Virus record (IMG/VR): IMGVR_UViG_3300020469_000250
Location: 1 to 24,845 of that record
DNA from: a virus
Reading direction: 5' to 3' (one strand)
DNA: 24,845 nucleotides
Shown here: positions 14,957 through 20,828 of the stretch, piece by piece
Position numbering within the stretch: position 1 is the stretch's first letter
How the letters are laid out: every line of letters starts with the position of its first letter
Program-made: the position numbers and the translations under genes
The notes under the pieces: generated by a model
The model's input: the letters and a program-made list of their open reading frames with translations, nothing else
The model's database searches: none
What the model was told of the DNA's origin: nothing

Positions 14957-16033
14957 ATGAGTGAAGAAAATAAAATGATGGAAGCCTCTCCATCACAAGC
15001 TATGAGGCTAATGAAAAACATAACCGATGCGAGCAGAGTTCCGATGCTCTTAGGGGGTGTTGGTGTTGGGAAATCTGCAATCGTAAATGAGTTCGCTCAG
15101 GTGCTAGCAGAAGATAGAAATGTCGTTGAGACAATCAAGCCTAAGAAAAATGAATTCGGTTTCATTGATTTTAGAGCGAGTCTGTATGAGACGATTGAGT
15201 TGGGTGGTCTACCTTACATTGACAATGGTGAGCAGAGGAGAGCGTTTCTCGGAAACTTACCGACTCAAGGAGAGGGTCTACTTTTCATTGATGAGTTCGC
15301 ACAAGCGACAGCAGATATGCAAAAGCTTCTCGGACAGTTGGTCAATGAGAAAAGATTAGGTGAGTATCATTTACCAGAAGGTTGGAAAATTGCGATGGCG
15401 GGAAACAGAGCGAGCGATAGGTCAGGTGCTAACAAGGTGCTAGCGCATATGACTAACAGAGTGTCCTTGATACATTTCAAGCACGATGTAAACGATTGGC
15501 TCTCATGGGGTTCTGAGAATGGGGTTCATCCTTCTATCTTAGGGTTCATTAATTTTATGCCTAAGCTACTCTGGAAATTTGATGCTAAGGATACTAATCC
15601 TCAACCATCTCCGAGAGCGTGGTCGAGATTATCCGATGTCATAAAGGCTACGCCTGAGAGCGATAAGGATTTATTACCTTTTCACGCTCAGGGTAATGTT
15701 GGAATTGAAAGCGGATTAGAGTTTATGAATTTCATTACTCTGTCTCAGGATATTCCGAACCTTGCAGACATTGTCGATGGTAAGGAGGTCGATATTCCTG
15801 AGAGTCTGGGTCTTCAATATGCGACTGCAGTTGCTTTGGTTTCTGCGATTCAAGATGTAGACAAAAAACTACAGCCTAAATACTTCGAGAATTCTTTGAA
15901 GTGGATAGATACTTTTCCTTCGAAAGAGTTTTCTATCTTCTTTATGAGAGCGGTGGTTGGTGCTGTGCCTGAGTTAAAGAACACAAAAACTTTTTCGGTT
16001 TTCAATACTGAAAATAAAGATGTTCTAATTTAG
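14957..16033 (+). CDS. MoxR/CobS-like AAA+ ATPase
   Basis: 358 residues. Walker A is GGVGVGKS (33-40), Walker B LLFIDEF (108-114), and the sensor-1 region AGNRASDR lies near 148-155. The insertion before Walker B (IELGGLPYIDNGEQRRAFLG) and the overall length fit the MoxR/AAA_5 branch, whose members work as chaperones with VWA-domain partners; here that partner is encoded two genes downstream. The frame is open further upstream, but the ATG at 14957 follows GCGGAGGTGCA and is the only start outside the ribozyme leader. Expression should depend on leader processing and possibly on the small RNA. Substrate unknown; metal insertion (CobS), activation of a protein complex, or host take-over are all possible. 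Confidence 0.88.
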   Translation: MSEENKMMEASPSQAMRLMKNITDASRVPMLLGGVGVGKSAIVNEFAQVLAEDRNVVETIKPKKNEFGFIDFRASLYETIELGGLPYIDNGEQRRAFLGNLPTQGEGLLFIDEFAQATADMQKLLGQLVNEKRLGEYHLPEGWKIAMAGNRASDRSGANKVLAHMTNRVSLIHFKHDVNDWLSWGSENGVHPSILGFINFMPKLLWKFDAKDTNPQPSPRAWSRLSDVIKATPESDKDLLPFHAQGNVGIESGLEFMNFITLSQDIPNLADIVDGKEVDIPESLGLQYATAVALVSAIQDVDKKLQPKYFENSLKWIDTFPSKEFSIFFMRAVVGAVPELKNTKTFSVFNTENKDVLI

Positions 16034-16040
16034 TTTGAGT

Positions 16041-16083
16041 TGAGTGGGGAGAAATATTACTAGTAAATATTTTTCCCCCCTCG
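16041..16083 (+). other. long hairpin downstream of the ATPase gene, built on the ACTAGT repeat
   Basis: GAG-T-GGGGAGAAATATT pairs with AATATTTTTCCCC-C-CTC, giving about 16 pairs (one G-U) with a single mismatch around an ACTAGTA loop. It starts seven bases after the ATPase stop codon and ends eight bases before the second ribozyme. It lacks a final T run. A 3'-end stabiliser for the cleaved upstream message is the likeliest role. Confidence 0.7.
16059..16073 (+). repeat. ACTAGTAAATATTTT repeat, copy 1
   Basis: First of four exact 15-base copies (others at 19007, 20159 and 21373). With TT before it, the 17-mer is shared with copies 2 and 4, and TTTCCC following is shared with copy 2. Confidence 0.8.
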
Positions 16084-16090
16084 CTTTCAC

Positions 16091-16145
16091 AAACTGTAAT
16101 CGAGTGGGTACTCGGTCTGAAGATTGCAAAAGCATGAAACAGTTT
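16091..16145 (+). ncRNA. type III hammerhead ribozyme 2, leader of the DUF3150-like gene
   Basis: Stem III is AAACTGT (16091-16097) with ACAGTTT (16139-16145), seven pairs. The cleavage triplet is GTA, cut expected after 16098. Stem I is ATCGAGT/ACTCGGT (16099-16105, 16110-16116) with a GGGT loop. The core is CTGAAGA (16117-16123; A at the variable N7). Stem II is short, TGC/GCA (16125-16127, 16132-16134) with an AAAA loop and a flanking U-U pair, followed by GAA (16136-16138). Stem I and III sequences differ from copy 1 yet still pair, which is internal covariation evidence. The weak stem II is its least convincing part. Confidence 0.8.
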
Positions 16146-16175
16146 TTAACTTTCTTTTAATAAAATGCGGAGGTG
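16144..16175 (+). promoter_or_regulatory. small-RNA target-like leader and ribosome-binding site 2
   Basis: TTTTAACTTTCT (16144-16155) and GGAGGTG (16169-16175) precede the ATG at 16180. Both match the complement of the small RNA at 20290-20365; the spacer between the blocks is longer than in leaders 1 and 3. Confidence 0.65.
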
Positions 16176-16179
16176 CAAA

Positions 16180-17148
16180 ATGAAAAAGAAAAAAATTGAA
16201 ACCACAATAGGGGATACTTTTACTAAGGTCAGATTTTATTCGTCTGCGATTAGTGGTATCAAAAAAGACTCGGATGCGTCATGGGAAATGGCATATACAA
16301 ATGGCGCAGTCGAGGGTCAGGTAGCGGTAAACAAAAAAATCTTTGGTCGTGACATCAACAAAGAGTTTAGAAATATACAGAATAAATTTAGAAATAAAGT
16401 TCTGTATCCCACTACCTATCCTTGGACTGATGGTGATGAGATGACTTCTGAATGGAGAATAGTTTCTAATGAAAAGTATGACTTTTTAATGGAAGGATTC
16501 GAAAAGTATCAGAAGGAATTCTTTGACTTAGTGAATGAGATTAAGACCGACTATCTCAGTATGATTCAAGAAGGTATGGCGAGACTCGGTAAGCTTGCTA
16601 ACGAAGATGACTACAAGGATTGGATTGATATTGAACACAAGTTCAATTTCGCTATGGGAGTAGATGTTTTCACTTCGTATAACACTAGTAATGATACGAG
16701 GATTAATCTTTCTGAGAAGCAGAGAACAGCGATAGAGAATTCTATTGCCTCTAACTATGAAGCTAACTTCAAGTCTCTGTTAGAAGAGGAAAAGAAAACT
16801 CTCGAAGAGTCTGTTCAAAATATCATCGATGCTCTTAAGAAAGATGGCTCAGGAAAATCTTTCTTTAAAGACAGCGTATTCAAAAATCTGAAAGAAAAAG
16901 TTGAGAGGGTCAGAGACCTAAACAAAAATATCTATCAGAGTTCTGAGTTAGATAAAGCTATAGACATTATTGTTGGCTCGCTTGCTTCGGTAAATGACAT
17001 TGACTCATTGAGAGACAAGGGAGAAATCGGTAAGTCTAAAAGAGCGAAAGTCTCTGCGGATATGGAGAAAGCGAAGTCAAGCTTAAATCAAAATACGCTT
17101 GGCAAGATTTTCTCTGGTAGCGGATTATCGGAGGGGAACGATGAGTAA
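16180..17148 (+). CDS. helical partner protein of the ATPase module (DUF3150-like)
   Basis: 322 residues, charged and mostly helical, with coiled-coil-like stretches (SNYEANFKSLLEEEKKTLEE, then KNLKEKVERVRDLNKNIYQS). The N-terminal region has NGAVEGQVAVNKKIFGRDIN and KVLYPTTYPWTDGDEMTSEW. No catalytic motif is visible. From memory, DUF3150 proteins are found between CobS-like ATPases and CobT/VWA-like proteins in phages and plasmids. Gene order and the helical pattern agree, but this is not an alignment. The ATG at 16180 follows GCGGAGGTGC, and the gene overlaps the next start by eight bases. Probably a structural or adaptor subunit of the ATPase-VWA complex. Confidence 0.75.
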   Translation: MKKKKIETTIGDTFTKVRFYSSAISGIKKDSDASWEMAYTNGAVEGQVAVNKKIFGRDINKEFRNIQNKFRNKVLYPTTYPWTDGDEMTSEWRIVSNEKYDFLMEGFEKYQKEFFDLVNEIKTDYLSMIQEGMARLGKLANEDDYKDWIDIEHKFNFAMGVDVFTSYNTSNDTRINLSEKQRTAIENSIASNYEANFKSLLEEEKKTLEESVQNIIDALKKDGSGKSFFKDSVFKNLKEKVERVRDLNKNIYQSSELDKAIDIIVGSLASVNDIDSLRDKGEIGKSKRAKVSADMEKAKSSLNQNTLGKIFSGSGLSEGNDE

Positions 17149-18658
17149 TTACGATAAATCGAAGAGGGCATTACATGGTGTCCTCTCTGGAAATGAAGTC
17201 ATGGTTAAAGCTAAGAGCAAGCTAATGAATTCTGAATCTGGTCTAGCTTCGATTCTTTTGGGTCTGCCTTTAGAAGAAGACAATTCTTTTGACACGATGG
17301 CGACAGATGGCAAGGTCATAAAATACAATTCTGATTTTGCTCTCGGTATTCCTATGGAGGAAATCAAAGGTGTCCTAATTCATGAGGCTCTTCATGTTGT
17401 CTGGGGTCATCACCTTAGAAGAGGGAACAGAAATCCTAAGCTTTGGAATATTGCTACTGATTATGCAATCAATGGCTATATTGTTTACAAGCTTAGAAAG
17501 CAGTTGCCTCAAGGTGGTTTGCTCTCTCATAGGTATGTCAAAAAAGATGGCTCAGTCATGAGTGCGGATGAAATCTACGACATTTTGTTTGGTGATGATG
17601 AGGCTCTCGAAGAGGCTATCAATGAGATGCAAGAACAAATGGGCGATGACTCAGACGAGAATGAGGGTCAAGGTCAGGATGATTCTGAAGAGGATACTCA
17701 AGGCTCTGGCGATGGCGATGGCGATGAAGAATCTGATGAGGATTCCGAAGGTCAGGGTTCAGGCGGAAGCGCAGAGGATGAAGGCGTTGATAAAAATATT
17801 ACTAGTCAGGGTTTGTCCGATGAGCGTTCTCCTCAGACTAATCAGTCAGGCAAGATTGATTTGAATGAGTTGCCTCAGATGGCGGGCGGTATTTTCGACA
17901 TGACTAACGAAGATGGTTCTAAGCTTTCAGAAGGAGAGACTCAGGAACAGATTACTTTGCTTGATGCTCAGGTAGTGATGGCAGAGAAAGTGCAAGGGAT
18001 GCTTGTCTCTGGCGGTTCTGGTGTTGATTACCTCGGAGGTCGTAAGGCTGAGTTGGTTGAACAGGTTGTACCTTGGGAAGATATGTTTAGAGATATGTTC
18101 TCTCAGGTTGCCTCTAACAATAATACTTGGAGGATGCCTCATAGAAGACATATGGCTCGTGGAATTCATATGCCTAGCAAGGACATTGAGCCATCAATCA
18201 AGAATGTCGTTATGTTGGTTGATGTTTCTGGTTCTACTTCTGGCGATAGAGACTCATTCATTACTGAGGCGATTGCTATCATGGAAGAGTTTCAAGTTCA
18301 AAAGTTATCGGTCAATAGATATGCAGGCATAGCCTTGCGTAATAAACAGGGCGAATACTTTGATGTCTGGGATTCTGAGCAAGGTGACGAGATGCCTGAG
18401 AAAGAAGAGATTAATTTCTCTGGGTCAGGAGGCACAAACTTTGATGCGCCTTTCAATGCTGTCGAAGAGTTCCTTGACCTTGATGAGATAGACTTGATTG
18501 TTCACTTCTCGGATGGCGAAGGCTACTTCAAAGATGACCATGATGAGTTGCTTGATACTCCTATCTGCCATGTCTTTAGTTATGGTAAGGATGGCGATAA
18601 CTATGGAGGCAAAGGTGTCGAAGAGTTAGGATTCGGAGATGTTATCTACATGAGTTAA
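17141..18658 (+). CDS. metallopeptidase-like and VWA-domain protein (DUF2201/COG3864 type, CobT-like)
   Basis: 505 residues. The N-terminal domain has HEALHVVWGHH (HExxH at 81-85 plus a following His), the zinc-site pattern of the predicted metallopeptidases in this family. Residues of about 163-215 form a Glu/Asp/Gly/Ser-rich acidic linker like that of CobT. The C-terminal VWA-like domain carries the MIDAS motif DVSGSTS (361-367), GGTNFD (430-435) and HFSDGEGYF near 455. A protein with these domains downstream of a MoxR-like ATPase is the classical ATPase/VWA pairing. The ATG at 17141 follows GGAGGGG inside the end of the previous gene. Peptidase activity is predicted from the zinc motif and not shown. 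Confidence 0.85.
   Translation: MSNYDKSKRALHGVLSGNEVMVKAKSKLMNSESGLASILLGLPLEEDNSFDTMATDGKVIKYNSDFALGIPMEEIKGVLIHEALHVVWGHHLRRGNRNPKLWNIATDYAINGYIVYKLRKQLPQGGLLSHRYVKKDGSVMSADEIYDILFGDDEALEEAINEMQEQMGDDSDENEGQGQDDSEEDTQGSGDGDGDEESDEDSEGQGSGGSAEDEGVDKNITSQGLSDERSPQTNQSGKIDLNELPQMAGGIFDMTNEDGSKLSEGETQEQITLLDAQVVMAEKVQGMLVSGGSGVDYLGGRKAELVEQVVPWEDMFRDMFSQVASNNNTWRMPHRRHMARGIHMPSKDIEPSIKNVVMLVDVSGSTSGDRDSFITEAIAIMEEFQVQKLSVNRYAGIALRNKQGEYFDVWDSEQGDEMPEKEEINFSGSGGTNFDAPFNAVEEFLDLDEIDLIVHFSDGEGYFKDDHDELLDTPICHVFSYGKDGDNYGGKGVEELGFGDVIYMS
17793..17806 (-). repeat. partial inverted copy of the ACTAGT-AATATTTT repeat
   Basis: AAAATATTACTAGT inside the acidic linker region of the VWA gene is the reverse complement of ACTAGTAATATTTT, one base shorter than the standard repeat. 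It may be chance. Confidence 0.35.
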
Positions 18659-18674
18659 TCTCAATGAGCGTTCT

Positions 18675-18721
18675 GAGAGGAGGTTTTTAGGGTGATAGTA
18701 AGCCTTAGCCTCCTCTCTTTT
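18675..18721 (+). terminator. terminator-like hairpin after the VWA gene
   Basis: GAGAGGAGG (18675-18683) pairs perfectly with CCTCCTCTC (18709-18717) and is followed by TTTT. The loop is 25 bases, so termination may be partial, allowing transcription into the third ribozyme leader. Confidence 0.7.
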
Positions 18722-18759
18722 CGTCTGCGAGAGAGCCTCTATGGAGGTCAAATTTAGTA

Positions 18760-18843
18760 AACTGATAGGGAGAATGTGTGTTTTCCCCTGATGACTCTAT
18801 ATGAGAGCGTGTAAGCGTTGGTTCAAAAGAATCGAAATCAGTT
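18760..18843 (+). ncRNA. type III hammerhead-like ribozyme 3 with a 25-nt insertion
   Basis: Stem III is AACTGAT (18760-18766) with ATCAGTT (18837-18843). The cleavage triplet is ATA, cut expected after 18767. Stem I is GGGAGAA/TTTTCCC (18768-18774, 18781-18787) with a TGTGTG loop. The core is CTGATGA (18788-18794). Stem II is GGTTC/GAATC (18820-18824, 18829-18833) with an AAAA loop, then GAA (18834-18836). Between A9 and stem II lie 25 extra bases, which can form two small hairpins. The extra U of copy 1 occupies the same place. All helices have new sequences but keep pairing. Activity is less certain than for copy 1. Confidence 0.68.
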
Positions 18844-18844
18844 C

Positions 18845-18868
18845 CTTTTAACTTTCAAATGCGAGGTG
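18845..18868 (+). promoter_or_regulatory. small-RNA target-like leader and ribosome-binding site 3
   Basis: CTTTTAACTTTC (18845-18856) is identical to leader 1, and GAGGTG (18863-18868) precedes the ATG at 18872. Both blocks are complementary to the small RNA at 20290-20365. Confidence 0.68.
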
Positions 18869-18871
18869 CAT

Positions 18872-19054
18872 ATGAAAACTTTATATAAAAAGTTTATGAG
18901 TCTTTTCAAAACTCAAAAGGTGGAAGATAAACCTTATTATCTTTCGTATGAAAATGGTGGAGTTCTTGTTTTACAGAAACCTGTAGCACAGGATAGAGAA
19001 AATGTTACTAGTAAATATTTTTCCCTAGTCCACAAAACAGGAGGTGCGCTATGA
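18872..19054 (+). CDS. small protein, 60 aa, unknown
   Basis: The protein begins MKTLYKKFMSLFKTQKVEDK and continues PYYLSYENGGVLVLQKPVAQ. The N-terminus is basic and could form an amphipathic helix; no membrane segment is evident. The start follows GCGAGGTGCAT, the third copy of the module's leader, which is why I choose it over an upstream in-frame ATG inside the ribozyme. The end contains ACTAGTAAATATTTT translated in frame (VTSKYFS). Its stop overlaps the next start (ATGA), so it may mainly serve to couple translation to the ART-like gene. Confidence 0.75.
   Translation: MKTLYKKFMSLFKTQKVEDKPYYLSYENGGVLVLQKPVAQDRENVTSKYFSLVHKTGGAL
19007..19021 (+). repeat. ACTAGTAAATATTTT repeat, copy 2
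   Basis: Exact copy inside the end of the 60-aa gene. Flanking bases allow a hairpin of about nine pairs around the ACTAGT centre, weaker than that at 16041-16083. Confidence 0.8.
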
Positions 19055-20058
19055 GTCTTATTTCAAAAGCTAATCCTACATGGTTGAATTTGGATGTTAT
19101 TGAAGAACATTTCTCTACCATGCCTCAAGCAAGTGTCTACAAAATGGATGGTCACTTTAGTGTTGAGAGTAGATACAACACTTGCGACTCGGATGCTGTG
19201 TTCATTACTTCTATGCTTGACTATGTAGATGTCAATGGAGAATGGATTGATAGGTTCATTGATGAGGATGTTTTGCTCGAAGAGTTAAAGGCTCATATGC
19301 AAAACCTTCATGGAAACGAGGATGAAATGAATGATACTCTCGAAGATAATCTCTCATGGGATTGTCATAAGCGAGAGTATGGAGGGCGAGGTAATTTCAT
19401 GCTTCACCATCCATTAATTATTTCAATCATGTATCCATCTATACCTTGGCAAATTCATGAAACTAATCTCAGGTATTGGTTGAAGGTTGTTGCTCTGAGG
19501 AAAGCTTATCTTGAAAAAGATATTGACTCTTACTTGATGACGATAGAAAGACCTTATCGAGTGCCTGAGTTTATTCGTTGGTGCTTACATGACAAGCAGA
19601 AAAATGATTGTAATCCCCATAAATTTACTAAGCATTGTAATCTCTCAAAAGAAAAGTATTGGGAGGTTGTTCGTTGGTTGTGGACTGATACAGAGAATAT
19701 CTACGAGCATTTTGTCGCTTGGATGGCTCTGATATTAGACCACGATACGAAAGACATAAGGCTCATGATGGATAAAGAAGACAAGAAAACCTTTGACTCT
19801 TTACCTGACGAGTTCACAGTCTATCGAGGTGGAGAGTACGAGCATATGTCTTGGACTTTGAGCAAAGAAAAAGCTGAATGGTTTAGAGATAGATACAAAG
19901 GGTTGCAAGACTGCAAGCTTTTTGAGAAGCGTATCAAGAAGGATGAGGTGCTTGCTTATATCAATGCAAGAGGCGAGGAGGAGATTATTCTCAGACCTCC
20001 ATCCGAAACCTTTGTTGATTTCTGTATCGAAGAACAATTCAGAATAACGAAAGCATAA
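19051..20058 (+). CDS. protein with ADP-ribosyltransferase-like C-terminal domain
   Basis: 335 residues. The first 230 are unfamiliar, with aromatic-rich helical parts (IRWCLHDKQKNDC, EKYWEVVRWLWTDTENIYEH). The C-terminus shows EFTVYRGGEYEH with R259, SWTLSKEKAEWFRDRY (267-282) and ARGEEEIILRP with E309/E311. This R / S-T-S / E-x-E order and spacing is the signature of arginine-type mono-ADP-ribosyltransferases such as the T4 Alt/Mod enzymes. I infer NAD-dependent modification of a host target; catalysis is not shown. It is the last gene before the strong terminator and is translationally coupled to the 60-aa gene, with AGGAGGTGC just before its start. Confidence 0.75.
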   Translation: MSLISKANPTWLNLDVIEEHFSTMPQASVYKMDGHFSVESRYNTCDSDAVFITSMLDYVDVNGEWIDRFIDEDVLLEELKAHMQNLHGNEDEMNDTLEDNLSWDCHKREYGGRGNFMLHHPLIISIMYPSIPWQIHETNLRYWLKVVALRKAYLEKDIDSYLMTIERPYRVPEFIRWCLHDKQKNDCNPHKFTKHCNLSKEKYWEVVRWLWTDTENIYEHFVAWMALILDHDTKDIRLMMDKEDKKTFDSLPDEFTVYRGGEYEHMSWTLSKEKAEWFRDRYKGLQDCKLFEKRIKKDEVLAYINARGEEEIILRPPSETFVDFCIEEQFRITKA

Positions 20059-20080
20059 AAAAAACAAGGAAGTAAAAACT

Positions 20081-20130
20081 AGCGGAGGCTATGTAGTATT
20101 AATTTACTGCATAGCTTCCGCTTTTTTTTT
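20081..20130 (+). terminator. strong intrinsic terminator of the plus-strand module
   Basis: AGCGGAGGCTATG (20081-20093) pairs with CATAGCTTCCGCT (20110-20122) over 13 pairs including one G-U. Inner AGTA/TACT pairing extends the stem, and a run of nine T follows. It lies about 20 bases after the ART-like gene. On the opposite strand an A tract precedes the stem, so it may be bidirectional. Confidence 0.93.
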
Positions 20131-20158
20131 GGTCTAAATTCCTCCCCGAAAAACGATG

Positions 20159-20173
20159 ACTAGTAAATATTTT
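20159..20173 (+). repeat. ACTAGTAAATATTTT repeat, copy 3
   Basis: Exact copy in the intergenic region, about 48 bases before the first DnaA box. It makes an AT-rich stretch that could serve as a DNA-unwinding segment. Confidence 0.8.
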
Positions 20174-20220
20174 TTAAGCAGGCTGGTGTGCTGGGTTCAA
20201 ACAGGTGAGAAAAAATTGTA

Positions 20221-20241
20221 TGTGGATAACTCTGTGGATAA
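20221..20241 (-). promoter_or_regulatory. two perfect DnaA boxes (possible origin or DnaA-controlled promoter)
   Basis: TGTGGATAA occurs at 20221-20229 and again at 20233-20241, the exact complement of the DnaA consensus TTATCCACA, twelve bases apart. They lie 14 bases before the -35 box of the small-RNA promoter and between two replication-neutral gene blocks. They may mark a phage origin that recruits host DnaA, or make transcription DnaA-responsive. Confidence 0.72.
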
Positions 20242-20254
20242 GCTGTTAATAAAT

Positions 20255-20283
20255 TTGACGAGGTACAAGACGATTGTTATAAT
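20255..20283 (+). promoter_or_regulatory. consensus sigma70-type promoter of the small RNA
   Basis: TTGACG (20255-20260), a 17-base spacer and TATAAT (20278-20283) form the best promoter match in the window. The start would be near 20290. Confidence 0.85.
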
Positions 20284-20289
20284 TATTTT

Positions 20290-20365
20290 TTAAGTTAGGT
20301 GTTCATCACCTCCTTTGAGAAAGTTAAAAGTTGAGAGAGGTAATAGACTGCCTCTCTCTTTTTTT
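20290..20365 (+). ncRNA. small antisense-type RNA complementary to the ribozyme-linked leaders
   Basis: A unit of about 76 nt between a consensus promoter and an intrinsic terminator (GAGAGAGG 20333-20340 / CCTCTCTC 20351-20358, then seven T). It holds CACCTCC (20307-20313), complementary to GGAGGTG ribosome-binding sites, and GAAAGTTAAAAG (20319-20330), the exact complement of the 12-mer in leaders 1 and 3 (leader 2 also offers a 12-base match, shifted by one). The two blocks stand in the correct order to pair with all three leaders at once. A 5' hairpin AGGTG/CACCT (20297-20311) would partly hide the anti-ribosome-binding-site block. No coding frame of note. I infer a trans-acting repressor of translation; the target set is predicted by complementarity alone. 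Confidence 0.72.
20333..20365 (+). terminator. terminator of the small RNA
   Basis: An eight-pair GAGAGAGG/CCTCTCTC stem with a ten-base loop and seven T. It follows the complementary region directly, as in many bacterial small RNAs where the terminator is part of the RNA. Confidence 0.9.
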
Positions 20366-20407
20366 ATATAATAAGTAAATGGTTTTTTTTCATGACCATT
20401 CTCCCAA

Positions 20408-20461
20408 GAGGAGGTGCTAGACGAAAGATAATTCTCCAAATTGTTATACTAGTATCTCCTC
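20408..20461. repeat. inverted repeat GAGGAG...CTCCTC
   Basis: GAGGAG (20408-20413) and CTAG (20417-20420) are mirrored by CTAG (20449-20452) and CTCCTC (20456-20461). GGAGGTGCTAG here also matches the ribosome-binding-site motif but has no gene behind it, so it might act as a decoy or partner for the small RNA, or as an operator for the promoter at 20474. Confidence 0.4.
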
Positions 20462-20473
20462 GCTAAATTAAAA

Positions 20474-20502
20474 TTGAATTACTGATAGCATTTCTCTACA
20501 AT
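20474..20502 (+). promoter_or_regulatory. promoter giving a probably leaderless message
   Basis: TTGAAT (20474-20479), 17 bases, TACAAT (20497-20502). The ATG of the next gene begins seven bases after the -10 box, where transcription would start, and no ribosome-binding site is possible in between. Confidence 0.65.
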
Positions 20503-20508
20503 AGCATT

Positions 20509-20817
20509 ATGTATGCAGTTGTAAGACACACTTACGAATTAGATTTACCAGAGCCTTTTGTTAAGTCTTCTCAAAAAAGTGTTGGAAGATGGGTTCACAA
20601 AGTATGGGTACATGACTCTGAGTTAGATGCTATTGCTCATGCGATTAAATTACTTGATGAACCTCTACTAAAACATAATGAGTGGGCGATGGAGACAGCG
20701 ATAGAACAATTAAAAGTTAATAGGTTTTATCAGTTGGGTAAAGAAAGCGTAGCGATAGCGGAGGTAGAACCTTCGCCTGACATAGTGTACTTACATGAGG
20801 AAGATAATATTAATTAA
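20509..20817 (+). CDS. small protein, 102 aa, unknown, likely leaderless
   Basis: The protein starts MYAVVRHTYELDLPEPFVKS, followed by WVHKVWVHDSELDAIAHAIK, an alpha/beta pattern without catalytic or metal motifs. A later helix (NEWAMETAIEQLKVNRFYQL) and an acidic end follow. I recognise no family. The message probably begins at or next to the ATG (see the promoter entry). It is followed twelve bases later by the ribbon-helix-helix gene, suggesting a two-gene operon read early in infection. Confidence 0.72.
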   Translation: MYAVVRHTYELDLPEPFVKSSQKSVGRWVHKVWVHDSELDAIAHAIKLLDEPLLKHNEWAMETAIEQLKVNRFYQLGKESVAIAEVEPSPDIVYLHEEDNIN

Positions 20818-20828
20818 GGAGAAAAAAT

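Noticed and set aside
17562-17864. A 100-codon Met-rich frame inside the VWA gene
   Set aside because: It is a shadow of the Asp/Glu/Gly-rich linker read in another frame.
18003-18332. A 109-codon frame overlapping the MIDAS region
   Set aside because: Alternative-frame shadow of the VWA domain with no start signal.
20290-20310. Three-codon minus-strand frame after an AAGGAGGTG on the strand opposite the small RNA
   Set aside because: The ribosome-binding-site-like sequence is simply the complement of the small RNA's target-matching block; ATG AAC ACC TAA is not a credible gene.
20408-20461. A fourth hammerhead or gene leader at the GGAGGTGC near 20411
   Set aside because: No CTGANGA core with matching stems, and no start codon or gene at ribosome-binding distance.
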